A stretch of 64,000 nucleotides of DNA from Methanohalophilus halophilus (GCF_001889405.1 NZ_CP017921.1:634057-698056); one strand, 5' to 3'. Shown: positions 37,391 through 47,294, numbered from the stretch's first letter. A program made the numbers and translations. Notes: a model not told the origin generated them from the sequence alone.

Positions 37391-40300
37391 TTATTTTTCC
37401 TTCTTTTTGAAGATTATGAATAATATAGCTATCAATCCCAATAGCCCAATACCCATTACTGCCAGATTATTATCTCCATATGCAGTAGTTGTATCCTCCT
37501 TATTGGTATCTTCTGGTATGTCTGTGCTATCTGATTGTTGTGAAGAAACCGTATCTTCTGATTCTGGATTTTCAGCATTCACAACTTCATCATCTTCAGT
37601 GGAATCTTCCATTTGCTCTTTAAACATCTTCCATTTTAGATAGGCAGGAAGACCATCATCAGATTCGGTTTTTGAATCGTACTTATAATCAGCTAACACA
37701 GCAAAAGGTGAGAATCCATGTATATCCCTTACTATGAAATACGAATAGGTTCCATCATTTTTGAGAAGCTCGGGTTTGTAAGCTTTCCATCCTGAAGATT
37801 CCTTGTGTCTCAACCAAACAGTATCTATCAGAAGGGATCCGCTATTTATTTCATTTCGGACCTTGAATTCAATACTTCTGTTATTGCTTCCATCATTCAC
37901 AAGACTCTCATTATTGAAACCGATATCCATGTACTGATACACTGAATCTTTCGAGAAATCAATGTCCGATTCGTTGAGGGCAGAAGTATTCAGTACTTCG
38001 ATCTTGATCTGAATACCATCGGTTCCATTGCTTGTATTGAATGACACGAAATCGATACTACATTCAATTCCTGTCTTCTCGGAAGTCTGGTTGCTGGTAT
38101 TGAAACGTACATAAGATTCATTATCGGATGTATTAACCTCTGGAGTTGTATTGATGATCTGATCGATATCATCTGCATCTTCAGTGGATGAATTTGTCAC
38201 GGTCCATTCCCAGGAGAAGACATCAGTCCTGCCGATACTCTCATTGCTGACATGTGCTGAGATATTGTACACATCCATGAAGAAGTCATCCTGAGCAATG
38301 TACTGGCTGGTATTCACATTACAATAAGACAGATGTGCAGAGTCATCGGTATTGTTGTTGTACAATGTCACGCCGGTACCATTCAACGGTGTACCGTCAA
38401 TGAACCATTCATAACTGGAATACAGGGTACTGTTGATACTGAAATTCCTCTCATCTCCATATTTTGACAAAAGTCCAGTTTCATTCGGAGATATTTCATA
38501 TATTGGTTCCTCGGCAGCCCTGATATTAAGTTCTTTGCTGGAAGTTCCATTAGTGTTCTCCACTGTCAGGTTTACAGTAAAATTACCTGTATCAAATACA
38601 TGCGAAGGGTTCTGTTCAGTGGAAGTATTGCCATCCCCAAAGTCCCAGTTCCAGGAATCAATCAGGCCAGAGGAATTATCTGCAAATTCCACACTCAAAG
38701 GTTGTGTGCCACGGGTTACATTGGCCGAGAAATCGGCAATCGGCAGAATTGATACATCGATCTCAACATCTCCAGTACTGTTCATGTTTCCTGCAGCATC
38801 ACCAAAGGTACAATTGTAGGTTATTGAACTGACAAGTGTACCGGAATCACTTGCAGGAATCGAGATGTTGTGTGTATAGTTACCAGAATCATTGATCATC
38901 TGATATTCTTCACCGTCTACAGTGATATTGTACAGACCAACACCGATGTTATCTGTGGCATTGAGTTTGATCGTGACGTTGTCTCCAGTATTGGCAGTTT
39001 CCACCTTGTTGATCCAATTGTAAGATGGATCAATGTTATCAGAGACATTTACTGTAATGTCGCCACTTTCATTCAAATTGCCTGCAGCATCAGAGAAGGT
39101 GGCATTGAAAACAATGTCTTCCACAGAATCTTCAGGTACATTCAGAGTATAATTGTACCAGTTACCATCTTTTGTAAGTACAGCAGTTTCGTTAGTTGAG
39201 ATGTTGAAATCCGTACTGGTAATTCCAATGTTATCATCCACATTGAAACCAATGACATTAGTCTGACCTGTATTGACATTTTCTTCATAAACAGTAGTCT
39301 GAATTACTGGATCAATGTTATCTGAAACATTGATTGTAATGTCACCGCTTGCATTCAAGTTGCCTGCAGCGTCAGAGAAGGTGGCATTGAAAACAATATC
39401 TTCCACAGAATCTTCAGGTACATTCAGGGTATAGTTGTACCAGTTATCATTCTTTGTAAGTTCGGCAGTGTCGTTAGTTGAAACATTAAACTTTGTTAGT
39501 GAATGATTGATTCCAATATTATCTGTTACATTGAATGCGATTTCTGTAATCTCACTAGTATTTACCTCTTCTTCGTAAACAGTAGTTTGAATTACTGGAT
39601 CAGTGTTGTCAGAAACATTGATTGTAATGTCACCGCTTGCATTGAAATTGCCTGCAGCGTCATAGAAAGTGGCGTTGAAGACAATGTCTTCCACAGAATT
39701 TTCAGGAACAGTCAGAGTATAATTGTACCAGTTACCTTCCTGTATGAGTTCAGCAGTTTCATTAGTTGAAATATTGAACTCAGTACTGGTAACTCCAATG
39801 TTATCATCCACATTGAAACCAATGACATTAGTCTGACCTGTATTGGCGTTTACAGGGTATTCTACAGCATTGATCGCAGGAGGAGTGCTATCAAATTTGA
39901 ATACGCCGGATACAGAATGGTTGATATTACTGGCGTTGTCGGTAGCTCTGATGTGTAAATACCAGTCTCCATCGACGCCCTCCTTACTTAAAGTAGCGCC
40001 ATTGGTAAACTCTTGCCAGCTACCTGCAGACCCTTCTGTTTGGGTCCAGGAATACTCGAGTTTATCAATACCTGAAAGTGCATCACTTGCACTTACTGTT
40101 GTGCTGTGAATGTTAGAATAAGTACTGTTGCCGTTGGTTCCAAAAGTAATGATTGCATCAGAAGTATCTATTTTGGAAACATTAACCACACTTATATTCT
40201 CATTGCCCGCAGCATCCTGTGCATATACCGTGTATGACCCATTGCTTGTTACCGTGAAATCATAGGGAGAAGAAATCTCATTACCGTTTGTCGCAAAATG

Positions 40301-41566
40301 GCTTGTTCCATAATCCCCACTATCCCATTTAACCTTTGCAATTTCATTATCATCATTAAGACTTACATCAATAAGTGCACTGGAATTCTGCCATTGGGTA
40401 AAATTGCCGGAAATTTCTATTTCAGGAGGAAGTGAATCCATTATTACTGAACAGTTTACGCTACTGTTGGAATTACCGACAGCATCTGTTGCATTGATGT
40501 TCAGATCGTACTGGCCGTCAATTGTAACATCAGCAGCAATGGAATTGTTGATCCAATAACCATTGTTATTGCTTAAAATGGCTTCATCTATTGTGCTATT
40601 TACGTTGGATACATTGACAACTACAGAAGATACAGTAGAGGTATCGCTTACCGAAACATTCAGTTCAAGAAGGTCTCCGGGACCTATAATTTCTGTTACA
40701 GGTGAATTTGGGGTTACTTCGGGTGCTTCACCATCGGCTGTATATGTTGACCAGTGTTCTGTGCTGAAAGTCAGGACACCGTTATTTGCATCCCATTGAA
40801 GATCAGACACCGAACCACTGGAAGTCTGTCCTGTTTGCAGGATGGGCTGACCATTGAGCAATATGCCCGGCTGGTTGTCAAAGGATTCAAGACCACGCAT
40901 TGTAAGATTGCTGGAAACATTCAATCTGCTCAGGTTGGCAGAATCCAGGGTTGTCTGCGCTGTGGCAAAATTTACATATTCACCAAATTGCTGCAATTTC
41001 TGAGCGAACTCAACGTCACAGAGATTTACGGTTTCCGTAAATTCCAGACTTCCAATTACGTTACCATTGCCACCATTTGCTTCAAAAGTCAGATTACTCA
41101 CATTGGTAAGATCATTGATTGTAGTCCAATCAGTTGTGTTTGGATTTCCCAGCCCGGTAATGTCTGTTTTCGGGTTGAAGTCTAACATTACAGGGCATAT
41201 TGTAGAATTCATCTGGCCGGATGAATTTGCCAGAATGGGGATGTAATATATCCCCGGTTCTGTGGCAGGAAGTGTATGATTGAGAAGAGTGAAAATGCCC
41301 TCACCCTGATATTCGAAAGGAATCTGTCCGGCAGGTTCATCTGTTATATTCGAAAAGTTAGCTGTTACTGCTGTTACTGAACTGTTTTCCAGTTGCGTAC
41401 TGAGACTGATGTTTTCCCCGCTATAGGCAAAAGTGAAATTCGTATTTACATCCCTACTGGTTCCATCATTATTGATGAAATAGGCCTCTGGTGTGGAATT
41501 GAATTTGGGGGGGAACAGGGTCAGGTTTGTCAGTAATATCAAAAGTTTGATCGTCACAGTATCCAC
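37391..41566 (-). CDS. Giant surface protein, downstream frame (Ig-like repeats, PKD, PGF-pre-PGF, C-terminal TM)
   Basis: About 1370 meaningful residues; the first 18 codons from ATG 41566 are out-of-frame shadow, and the true reading enters at the G7 tract 41507-41513. Visible parts are Ig-like domains (SPVTEIIGPGDLLELNVSVS), three near-identical 90-95-residue repeats (about 39050-39870) with DAAGNLNASGDITINVSDN, a PKD domain (SWNWDFGDGNTSTEQNPSHV) and a PGF-pre-PGF-like domain. It ends in a membrane helix (VMGIGLLGLIAILFIIF) plus KKKEK rather than a PGF motif. It continues the gene that starts at 42584; without one base of the G run both join into 1730 residues. Confidence 0.85.
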   Translation of the reverse strand: MDTVTIKLLILLTNLTLFPPKFNSTPEAYFINNDGTSRDVNTNFTFAYSGENISLSTQLENSSVTAVTANFSNITDEPAGQIPFEYQGEGIFTLLNHTLPATEPGIYYIPILANSSGQMNSTICPVMLDFNPKTDITGLGNPNTTDWTTINDLTNVSNLTFEANGGNGNVIGSLEFTETVNLCDVEFAQKLQQFGEYVNFATAQTTLDSANLSRLNVSSNLTMRGLESFDNQPGILLNGQPILQTGQTSSGSVSDLQWDANNGVLTFSTEHWSTYTADGEAPEVTPNSPVTEIIGPGDLLELNVSVSDTSTVSSVVVNVSNVNSTIDEAILSNNNGYWINNSIAADVTIDGQYDLNINATDAVGNSNSSVNCSVIMDSLPPEIEISGNFTQWQNSSALIDVSLNDDNEIAKVKWDSGDYGTSHFATNGNEISSPYDFTVTSNGSYTVYAQDAAGNENISVVNVSKIDTSDAIITFGTNGNSTYSNIHSTTVSASDALSGIDKLEYSWTQTEGSAGSWQEFTNGATLSKEGVDGDWYLHIRATDNASNINHSVSGVFKFDSTPPAINAVEYPVNANTGQTNVIGFNVDDNIGVTSTEFNISTNETAELIQEGNWYNYTLTVPENSVEDIVFNATFYDAAGNFNASGDITINVSDNTDPVIQTTVYEEEVNTSEITEIAFNVTDNIGINHSLTKFNVSTNDTAELTKNDNWYNYTLNVPEDSVEDIVFNATFSDAAGNLNASGDITINVSDNIDPVIQTTVYEENVNTGQTNVIGFNVDDNIGITSTDFNISTNETAVLTKDGNWYNYTLNVPEDSVEDIVFNATFSDAAGNLNESGDITVNVSDNIDPSYNWINKVETANTGDNVTIKLNATDNIGVGLYNITVDGEEYQMINDSGNYTHNISIPASDSGTLVSSITYNCTFGDAAGNMNSTGDVEIDVSILPIADFSANVTRGTQPLSVEFADNSSGLIDSWNWDFGDGNTSTEQNPSHVFDTGNFTVNLTVENTNGTSSKELNIRAAEEPIYEISPNETGLLSKYGDERNFSINSTLYSSYEWFIDGTPLNGTGVTLYNNNTDDSAHLSYCNVNTSQYIAQDDFFMDVYNISAHVSNESIGRTDVFSWEWTVTNSSTEDADDIDQIINTTPEVNTSDNESYVRFNTSNQTSEKTGIECSIDFVSFNTSNGTDGIQIKIEVLNTSALNESDIDFSKDSVYQYMDIGFNNESLVNDGSNNRSIEFKVRNEINSGSLLIDTVWLRHKESSGWKAYKPELLKNDGTYSYFIVRDIHGFSPFAVLADYKYDSKTESDDGLPAYLKWKMFKEQMEDSTEDDEVVNAENPESEDTVSSQQSDSTDIPEDTNKEDTTTAYGDNNLAVMGIGLLGLIAILFIIFKKKEK

Positions 41567-42584
41567 TTTCTGAATCCTGATTATCCCAGGTTTTTACTTT
41601 CCAATGGTAGGTAATACCAGCTTCCAATGATGAACCCCCATAGGCAATATCAGTGGAGGAAGAGCTGTTGACCTTACCACTATCCCACATATCACTACCA
41701 TCTTCAGCAGTACCTACTATGATCTGATAAGCACTTTGGGTATCATTGGCATCAGGATCAGAGAAATTCCAGCTAAATTCGGGAGTGGAATCAGTTATGT
41801 TTGTAGGATTTGTTTCACCCTCGCAGAGAGGATCTGCTGGAGCATTAGGAGCATTATTGGAAATAAATGAGTCGCTTTCTATGAATACACCTGAATCTAC
41901 CCATGAGTCGCCGGTATCAGCTATGGCAAATTTCATGTGGTTGAGTTCATCTGCTGCCACAGCCGCTTCAGCACTTAGTACTATACTTGATCCACTGAAA
42001 GCATTATTTAAATTACTACCATCATAATATTCAGTACCTTTGATAGTGGTGACAGCAACTACATCACCATTTGGCAACAGGGCAATATTCTCACCATTTA
42101 CAAAAAGGCCAAAAGCATCATCGTAATCGTAAGGAAAATCATCTGAAGCAAAACGATAATTAAAAGTGATGGCACTTTTTTCTGGAACAAAATCAAACTC
42201 TAACACCGCAGCATCATTAGTATTGCCACCAATCAATGTGTCCAAATCTGCATCTCCTGGTTCACCAAGATTTGTATCTATCTCCGTATCCATGCTTTTT
42301 GGAACATCTGACACTAGACCCGAAGTCATCACAACCCCTGTGTCGAATCCAAGTGACTCACCGTTACTAAATTGCCCAATTGCCTGATTACTGCCAGTGA
42401 CAGTAATATTGGACACTGTTACATTGCTATTTTCTCCCAGCAGAATATTAACTAAATCTTCCTCAGTAGTACTTCCACTCAGATCTTCTACTATCATCGT
42501 AGCAGACGCTATACCGGAAAATATCGTACAAAATACAATAAAAGCAGAAAAAATTTGAATGTATAATGTTATTATTCTCATCAT
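41469..42584 (-). CDS. Giant surface protein, upstream frame (choice-of-anchor L and FN3-like domains)
   Basis: 371 codons as it stands. A signal peptide precedes a choice-of-anchor L domain (about 30-235: ATMIVEDLSGSTTEEDLVN, NYRFASDDFPYDYDDAFG). An FN3-like domain follows (PEFSWNFSDPDANDTQSAYQ, then YHWKVKTWDNQD). After TFDITDKPDPVP the frame runs through the G7 tract and ends 18 residues later. Removing one base gives KPDPVPPKFNSTPEAYF and leads into the long downstream frame. AAGAGGT six bases before ATG 42584 is a good ribosome site. As read, this half would be secreted without an anchor. Confidence 0.87.
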   Translation of the reverse strand: MMRIITLYIQIFSAFIVFCTIFSGIASATMIVEDLSGSTTEEDLVNILLGENSNVTVSNITVTGSNQAIGQFSNGESLGFDTGVVMTSGLVSDVPKSMDTEIDTNLGEPGDADLDTLIGGNTNDAAVLEFDFVPEKSAITFNYRFASDDFPYDYDDAFGLFVNGENIALLPNGDVVAVTTIKGTEYYDGSNLNNAFSGSSIVLSAEAAVAADELNHMKFAIADTGDSWVDSGVFIESDSFISNNAPNAPADPLCEGETNPTNITDSTPEFSWNFSDPDANDTQSAYQIIVGTAEDGSDMWDSGKVNSSSSTDIAYGGSSLEAGITYHWKVKTWDNQDSESGYCDDQTFDITDKPDPVPPQIQFHTRGLFHQ

Positions 42585-42869
42585 TAAAACCTCTTAAGAA
42601 AATATATTAATACCTATATAATATATTTCTCCTCTCATTAGCCACTCCATTTATATTTAAAATAAAAAGCTAAACAAACCAAAATATTATAAACAAAAAT
42701 GATACAATACAGAATAGGTTCTATTTTGGCATTCAATATAAAAATAAATCACTAATAAAACACCATTACACATTCTAATACCATATATTTCCTGAAAGGT
42801 TATAGCTCTTTTTAAAGCCACTTCTTTTTCCCTGATACCCTTATGTAGCATCAGTACAGATTTCACTAC

Positions 42870-44042
42870 ATGAAGCAGACAAACAATTTTCCGGACGTTA
42901 CTGCAGCCCTTGCAAAGAACCGGTGTGAAGCCTACCTCATTGTTGCCGATTCTTCCAATGCCGATATGTATTTTGCCACGAAATTCCTTGCGGGGGACCC
43001 TTTCTGTTACATCCAGACCCGCAACGCCAGGGACATGTTGCTGATATCGGATATGGAAAAGGGGAGGGCTCAAAAGGAAAGCAGGATCGAAGAGATCGTA
43101 CCTTTGAGTTTGTGCGATTATAAAAAGCGCATCAAGGAAACAGCCGACCCGGGCAGGGCGTACGGAGAATGTATCGGGCAGTTACTGCAAAAGGAAGGAG
43201 TCAGGCATGTAGCAGTACCCCGGGATTTCCCCGTTTATACAGCCCAGGTGCTTAAAGAAATGGGCTTTACCGTCAATCCAATCCAGAGTCCTTTAAGCAA
43301 ACTGCGTGAGGTCAAGGAAAAGGGAGAGGTCAATCTTATCAGGCAGGTCCAGCAGGCCAACGAAGAGGCAATGCAGGCAGCCATTGAAGCCATCAAAACT
43401 GCCGAGATCGATGACAATAAACTCTTCCTTGATGGTCAACCCCTGACAGCGTCCAGGGTACGCAGGATTATTGAACATTCCCTGCTTGATCATGATTGTC
43501 GAGCCCATGGAACCATTGTAGCCTGTGGCAAAGGGGCAGCCGATCCTCACTGGCATGGCGAGGGACAGCTGCTGGCAAACGAGCCCATTGTGATCGACAT
43601 CTTCCCGCAGCATAAATTACATCACTACTGCGGCGACATGACACGTACCGTTATCAGAGGAGAACCTACAGAACAATTACAGCAGATGTACGATGCCGTG
43701 CTTGCAGCCCAGGAAAAAGCTCTGGGAATGCTTAAACCCGGAGTTTCTGCAAGTGATGTGCATCAGGCGGTCTGTGATGTGTTCGAAGAATGGGGATATT
43801 CCACAGATGCCGAAAAAGGAGAAGGATACATCCACTCCACAGGTCACGGTGTCGGACTGGAAGTGCATGAAGCACCCTCAATCGGTTTAAGAGAAATACC
43901 CCTGCAGCCGGGCAATATCATTACCATTGAACCGGGGCTCTACTACCCACATATCGGCGGGATACGCCTGGAAGACCTGATCCTGATAACAGAACATGGT
44001 TATGAGAACCTGAACACTTTTGAAAAGGAATTTGTAGTATAA
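42870..44042 (+). CDS. Xaa-Pro dipeptidase/aminopeptidase (M24B family)
   Basis: 390 residues. The creatinase-like N-terminal domain (1-150) is followed by the pita-bread domain with all five metal ligands: D in PIVIDIFPQ, D in YCGDMTRTV, H in HSTGHGVGLEVHE, E in TIEPGLYYP and E in RLEDLILIT. It hydrolyses peptides with Pro at the second position, using two Co or Mn ions. No signal sequence is present, so it is cytoplasmic. TTTTTAAAG about 55 bases upstream may be the TATA element. It is followed by a second M24 enzyme. Confidence 0.93.
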   Translation: MKQTNNFPDVTAALAKNRCEAYLIVADSSNADMYFATKFLAGDPFCYIQTRNARDMLLISDMEKGRAQKESRIEEIVPLSLCDYKKRIKETADPGRAYGECIGQLLQKEGVRHVAVPRDFPVYTAQVLKEMGFTVNPIQSPLSKLREVKEKGEVNLIRQVQQANEEAMQAAIEAIKTAEIDDNKLFLDGQPLTASRVRRIIEHSLLDHDCRAHGTIVACGKGAADPHWHGEGQLLANEPIVIDIFPQHKLHHYCGDMTRTVIRGEPTEQLQQMYDAVLAAQEKALGMLKPGVSASDVHQAVCDVFEEWGYSTDAEKGEGYIHSTGHGVGLEVHEAPSIGLREIPLQPGNIITIEPGLYYPHIGGIRLEDLILITEHGYENLNTFEKEFVV

Positions 44043-44075
44043 CATTAATCTCCAAACTCATAACAGGTGATGAGC

Positions 44076-44966
44076 ATGCAGGATAAAGTTCAGGAAGTCG
44101 AGGATATTCTCGATAAGTATCTAACCGCCGGTAAGATTCTCTCACAGGTACGTGGGGAAGCCGCGGATAAAATCAAGGTAGGGGCAAAGATGCTGGATGT
44201 AGCCGAGTTTGTGGAACAACGTACAATGGAGCTTGGAGGCAAACCCGCTTTCCCCTGCAATCTCTCACGTAATGACGAAGCCGCCCATGCAACTCCGATG
44301 GCAGGAGATACACAAGTTTTTGGCAGGGATATAGTCAAACTGGATATGGGAGTACATGTGGATGGCTATATTGCCGATGCCGCCCTGACAGTTGACCTTT
44401 CAGGAAATAAGGACCTGGTAGATGCTTCCAGACAGGCACTGGATGCAGCCATAGATACTGTCAAAGGCGGTGTGAATACTGCAGAGATTGGAGCGGTTAT
44501 CGAGGATACAATCCGTGAAAAAGGATTCAAACCGGTTACAAACCTCACGGGCCACGGTCTTGCACGTTATCAGGCACATACTCCGCCAAGCATTCCCAAC
44601 CGCCATATCGGACAGGGAATGGAACTTCAGGCAGGCGACATAATAGCCATCGAGCCCTTTGCTACAGATGGTGCGGGTAAGATCTCAGACGGTAATTTCA
44701 CGGAAATCTACCAGTTTATACAGAAAAAGCCGATACGTATGCCTGCAGCCCGCAAACTTCTCAAGGAACTGAAAGAGTATAGCACCCTTCCCTTTGCCAA
44801 AAGATGGCTGAGCTCTCCCAAAATCGACCTTGCCCTGATGCAACTTGAAAAGGCTGAAATCATCACTTCCTTCCCCGTACTGAAAGAAGTGGGTGGAGGA
44901 ATGGTATCCCAGGCCGAGCACACCCTGATTGTAACTGAGGACGGATGTGAGATCACTACTCTTTGA
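44076..44966 (+). CDS. map: Type II methionine aminopeptidase
   Basis: Removes the initiator Met from nascent proteins. Metal ligands are visible: D in KLDMGVHVDGYIAD (two), H in NLTGHGLARYQAH, E in IAIEPFATDG and E in QAEHTLIVTE. The type II insertion between H and E, with the helical KKPIRMPAARKLLKEL segment, is present, as expected in archaea. The best start is ATG 44076, preceded by a full AGGTGAT four bases away; GTG 44067 and ATG 44070 are inside or against that site. It sits 33 bases after the M24B gene. Confidence 0.95.
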   Translation: MQDKVQEVEDILDKYLTAGKILSQVRGEAADKIKVGAKMLDVAEFVEQRTMELGGKPAFPCNLSRNDEAAHATPMAGDTQVFGRDIVKLDMGVHVDGYIADAALTVDLSGNKDLVDASRQALDAAIDTVKGGVNTAEIGAVIEDTIREKGFKPVTNLTGHGLARYQAHTPPSIPNRHIGQGMELQAGDIIAIEPFATDGAGKISDGNFTEIYQFIQKKPIRMPAARKLLKELKEYSTLPFAKRWLSSPKIDLALMQLEKAEIITSFPVLKEVGGGMVSQAEHTLIVTEDGCEITTL

Positions 44967-44976
44967 GGTGTCGGAC

Positions 44977-45588
44977 TTGCGTAAACATGTGGTTGCAATA
45001 CTTGTCCTGCTTATACTATTTATCCTGATTATGCCCGCATCCGGCCAGATGACCTGGAACAACCACATAATACTCAAAAACAACAGCATGGAATGGAATT
45101 ACAACGAAAGCTACACAAATTCCTCCGCCGTTTCTTACAGAGATTACATCGATTCGCAACTGGGAGACGACAGTGGACTTGTCAATGCCTGGGAAATATT
45201 GAAAATGGATGTCAGAGTGCGCAGTTACCTTAAAGGAGAACTGGAAGAGGACATGGATGTACAGATCAATGGTTCCTCTGAAAATATCCAGGTAACCGAT
45301 ATCGCAGCACAGCTGGATTTTGAAACCCTGGGTGACATCAACAAGACAGACAGGATAGACAACAGTTACAGTGTTCACTACATTATTGATGCTCCAGTTC
45401 TCAATTCCGGCACAAACTTTACCTTCAGGGGACAGAATCAGTCTGAAGTGGTCATTGAACTTCCTGGAACTGTGAATATTAATTCTACAGCAGGAATGGA
45501 GAATATTACTGTTTCAGAAGGAGAAAATACCACTTTTGTGAAGGGTACTATCGGGAATACATCATATTTTTCCCTTTATCTTGAATGA
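44977..45588 (+). CDS. Secreted or membrane-anchored hypothetical protein
   Basis: 203 residues from TTG 44977, chosen because GAGGTG lies six bases upstream; the in-frame codons before it would fall within the map gene. A single N-terminal hydrophobic segment (VVAILVLLILFILIMPASG) with RKH before it is a signal or anchor. The rest is beta-rich, with many NxS/T sites (NNSMEWNYNESYTNSSA). No family is recognised. It starts 10 bases after map and probably shares its transcript. Confidence 0.72.
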   Translation: MRKHVVAILVLLILFILIMPASGQMTWNNHIILKNNSMEWNYNESYTNSSAVSYRDYIDSQLGDDSGLVNAWEILKMDVRVRSYLKGELEEDMDVQINGSSENIQVTDIAAQLDFETLGDINKTDRIDNSYSVHYIIDAPVLNSGTNFTFRGQNQSEVVIELPGTVNINSTAGMENITVSEGENTTFVKGTIGNTSYFSLYLE

Positions 45589-45642
45589 TATGTACAAAAA
45601 TTTAAAAGAGGCATGAATCATATCATGCCGCCATTTTCAAAT

Positions 45643-47151
45643 TCACTTATTTTTGCCTTTCTTTATTGCTTCCTGTATACGTACACAATCCTGACCCATG
45701 ATCGGCAGACCATCAACAGTCATTCCGGTCACAGTAAGATTAATAGTCTCACCTGCATAGTCTTCAAGACCGGCAATTTCAACTAATTCCTGGGTCTTGA
45801 ACTTCATGGAGAGATCAGTAATACCATCCGGCTGATTCTCGATGCAGCATGGGTCATCATCCTCAGAGAAGTAGGGACAGGTTACATCCTCATAACTCCA
45901 GCGCAGAGGTGAAACACCTACCAAATTACCGTCTTCATCGATTATACCAAGTTCTACAGTAGCAGGATCGATTTGTGTCACATCGAAATCCTCACTTCCA
46001 GCAATGGCAATTGGAAGTACCCCCTTGCTGTCCACATTGATCGGATTGGGGCACGAGGATGGTTTGACATCAAGGCTGACATCGATTACCTTTACAGGTG
46101 TGGTTTTTTCCAGTGTCAGAAGGGCCCACTCTGTTGAAAGAATAGGTTTACTTTCGTAATCCCAAGGATCTGAAGGCCAGGATCCATCTGGATTTTGTGT
46201 ATCCACAATGACATCCGAGAAATTATCAAACCAGTCAACCTCAGAACCATCCACTTCCAGGGTTTCGATTCCGTTGTATTCCAAGCCTTTCATGATTGCA
46301 TACATTGCCTGATAGTGATTAGGTTTCCATCCCACATCATTTATATTACCTATTCCAACATCGTTCCAGTGACGTTCAAGGTAGTCGATAGCATCCTGCA
46401 TTCTCTGAGTATCTGTATCATCACCTACAAAACCCATTTCAAAAATCAGGTTGCCTGTCTTGAGAGAATTGACCCACTGCCAGCTTGCTGTATACCAAGA
46501 ACCTCCATCATCAGCATCACCATTGACCGGATCCTGAATTGTGTTTATCCAATCATTCAATCCAACCCTGACATCACCCACATCAGCACCCGCATCTTCT
46601 GCGTAAGCCAGACCAAGTACCACGTATCCTGTATTGGAGTTGTCACTTGGCTCCTGAACACCAGTATATCTCCAGCCACCATCAGGATTCTGAGTAAATA
46701 TGAACCAGTCGGTCATATCCTGAACTTTTTCCTCATAGGTGGAATTATGAAGATTGGCAAATGCCATCAGGGCAATGGCTGTATTATATGATTGATGGAA
46801 TCCCCAAGAATTTGAAACCTTAATTGATTCATTGTTCTCATTCTTATCTGCCGGGTCCCCAGTTATGTCAACAATCTGCATCTGGCTTTCCATATAAGCC
46901 ACACCTGAAGTAACATTATCTGAATATTCATAGTCGGGATCAAACGGACCCTCATACCCCAGTTCCTTTGCCCTATCGGTAAGTTTCAAAACTGCAAAAC
47001 CGGTATGTGCAACCTTTTCATCTATACCCCATGAACCGTCAGGATTCTGTTGCTCTGCAAGCCATGCCACTCCCGCAGTAATGGATTCATTTATCTCTTC
47101 TTCAGTTGCAGCCATACCGGTAGGTATGGAAACCAGCAAAGCTAACAACAT
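45643..47151 (-). CDS. Secreted prenyltransferase/squalene-cyclase repeat protein
   Basis: 502 residues. Repeats of the QW type (AWLAEQQNPDGSWGIDEKVA, ITQNPDGGWRYTG, DTQNPDGSWPSDPW) form an alpha-alpha barrel like that of terpene cyclases, but no DxDD catalytic motif is visible. A C-terminal beta domain begins VSLDVKPSSCPNPINVDSKG, a module seen in many secreted archaeal and bacterial proteins. From ATG 47151 the signal peptide lacks a basic start. An upstream ATT at 47184 would add IKELKLAIAFA and has GGGGGA six bases before it. Binding rather than enzymatic function seems more likely. Confidence 0.8.
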   Translation of the reverse strand: MLLALLVSIPTGMAATEEEINESITAGVAWLAEQQNPDGSWGIDEKVAHTGFAVLKLTDRAKELGYEGPFDPDYEYSDNVTSGVAYMESQMQIVDITGDPADKNENNESIKVSNSWGFHQSYNTAIALMAFANLHNSTYEEKVQDMTDWFIFTQNPDGGWRYTGVQEPSDNSNTGYVVLGLAYAEDAGADVGDVRVGLNDWINTIQDPVNGDADDGGSWYTASWQWVNSLKTGNLIFEMGFVGDDTDTQRMQDAIDYLERHWNDVGIGNINDVGWKPNHYQAMYAIMKGLEYNGIETLEVDGSEVDWFDNFSDVIVDTQNPDGSWPSDPWDYESKPILSTEWALLTLEKTTPVKVIDVSLDVKPSSCPNPINVDSKGVLPIAIAGSEDFDVTQIDPATVELGIIDEDGNLVGVSPLRWSYEDVTCPYFSEDDDPCCIENQPDGITDLSMKFKTQELVEIAGLEDYAGETINLTVTGMTVDGLPIMGQDCVRIQEAIKKGKNK

Positions 47152-47230
47152 AGCAAAAGCTATAGCTAATTTTAATTCTTTAATATATAGTCCCCCTTTG
47201 TTTTATTTAAGTGGATTTACGTTGGCATCT

Positions 47231-47258
47231 GACAAAATGACACAATGTACATTTTGTC
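47231..47258. promoter_or_regulatory. Perfect 9-bp inverted repeat upstream of the prenyltransferase-repeat gene
   Basis: GACAAAATG (47231-47239) and CATTTTGTC (47250-47258) are exact reverse complements with a 10-base spacer. They lie 47-75 bases before the proposed ATT start at 47184, where an operator or an RNA hairpin in the leader could be. Confidence 0.45.
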
Positions 47259-47275
47259 TACGATGTATCAAATCC

Positions 47276-47294
47276 CCCCTCTAAGAGGGGTTTT
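47276..47294 (+). terminator. GC-rich hairpin followed by four T
   Basis: CCCCTC (47276-47281) and GAGGGG (47285-47290) with a 3-base loop, then TTTT. No plus-strand gene ends here, so it may instead act on the opposite strand or be an element of the intergenic region. The rest of the gap to 47506 is AT-rich and shows no ORF. Confidence 0.35.
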
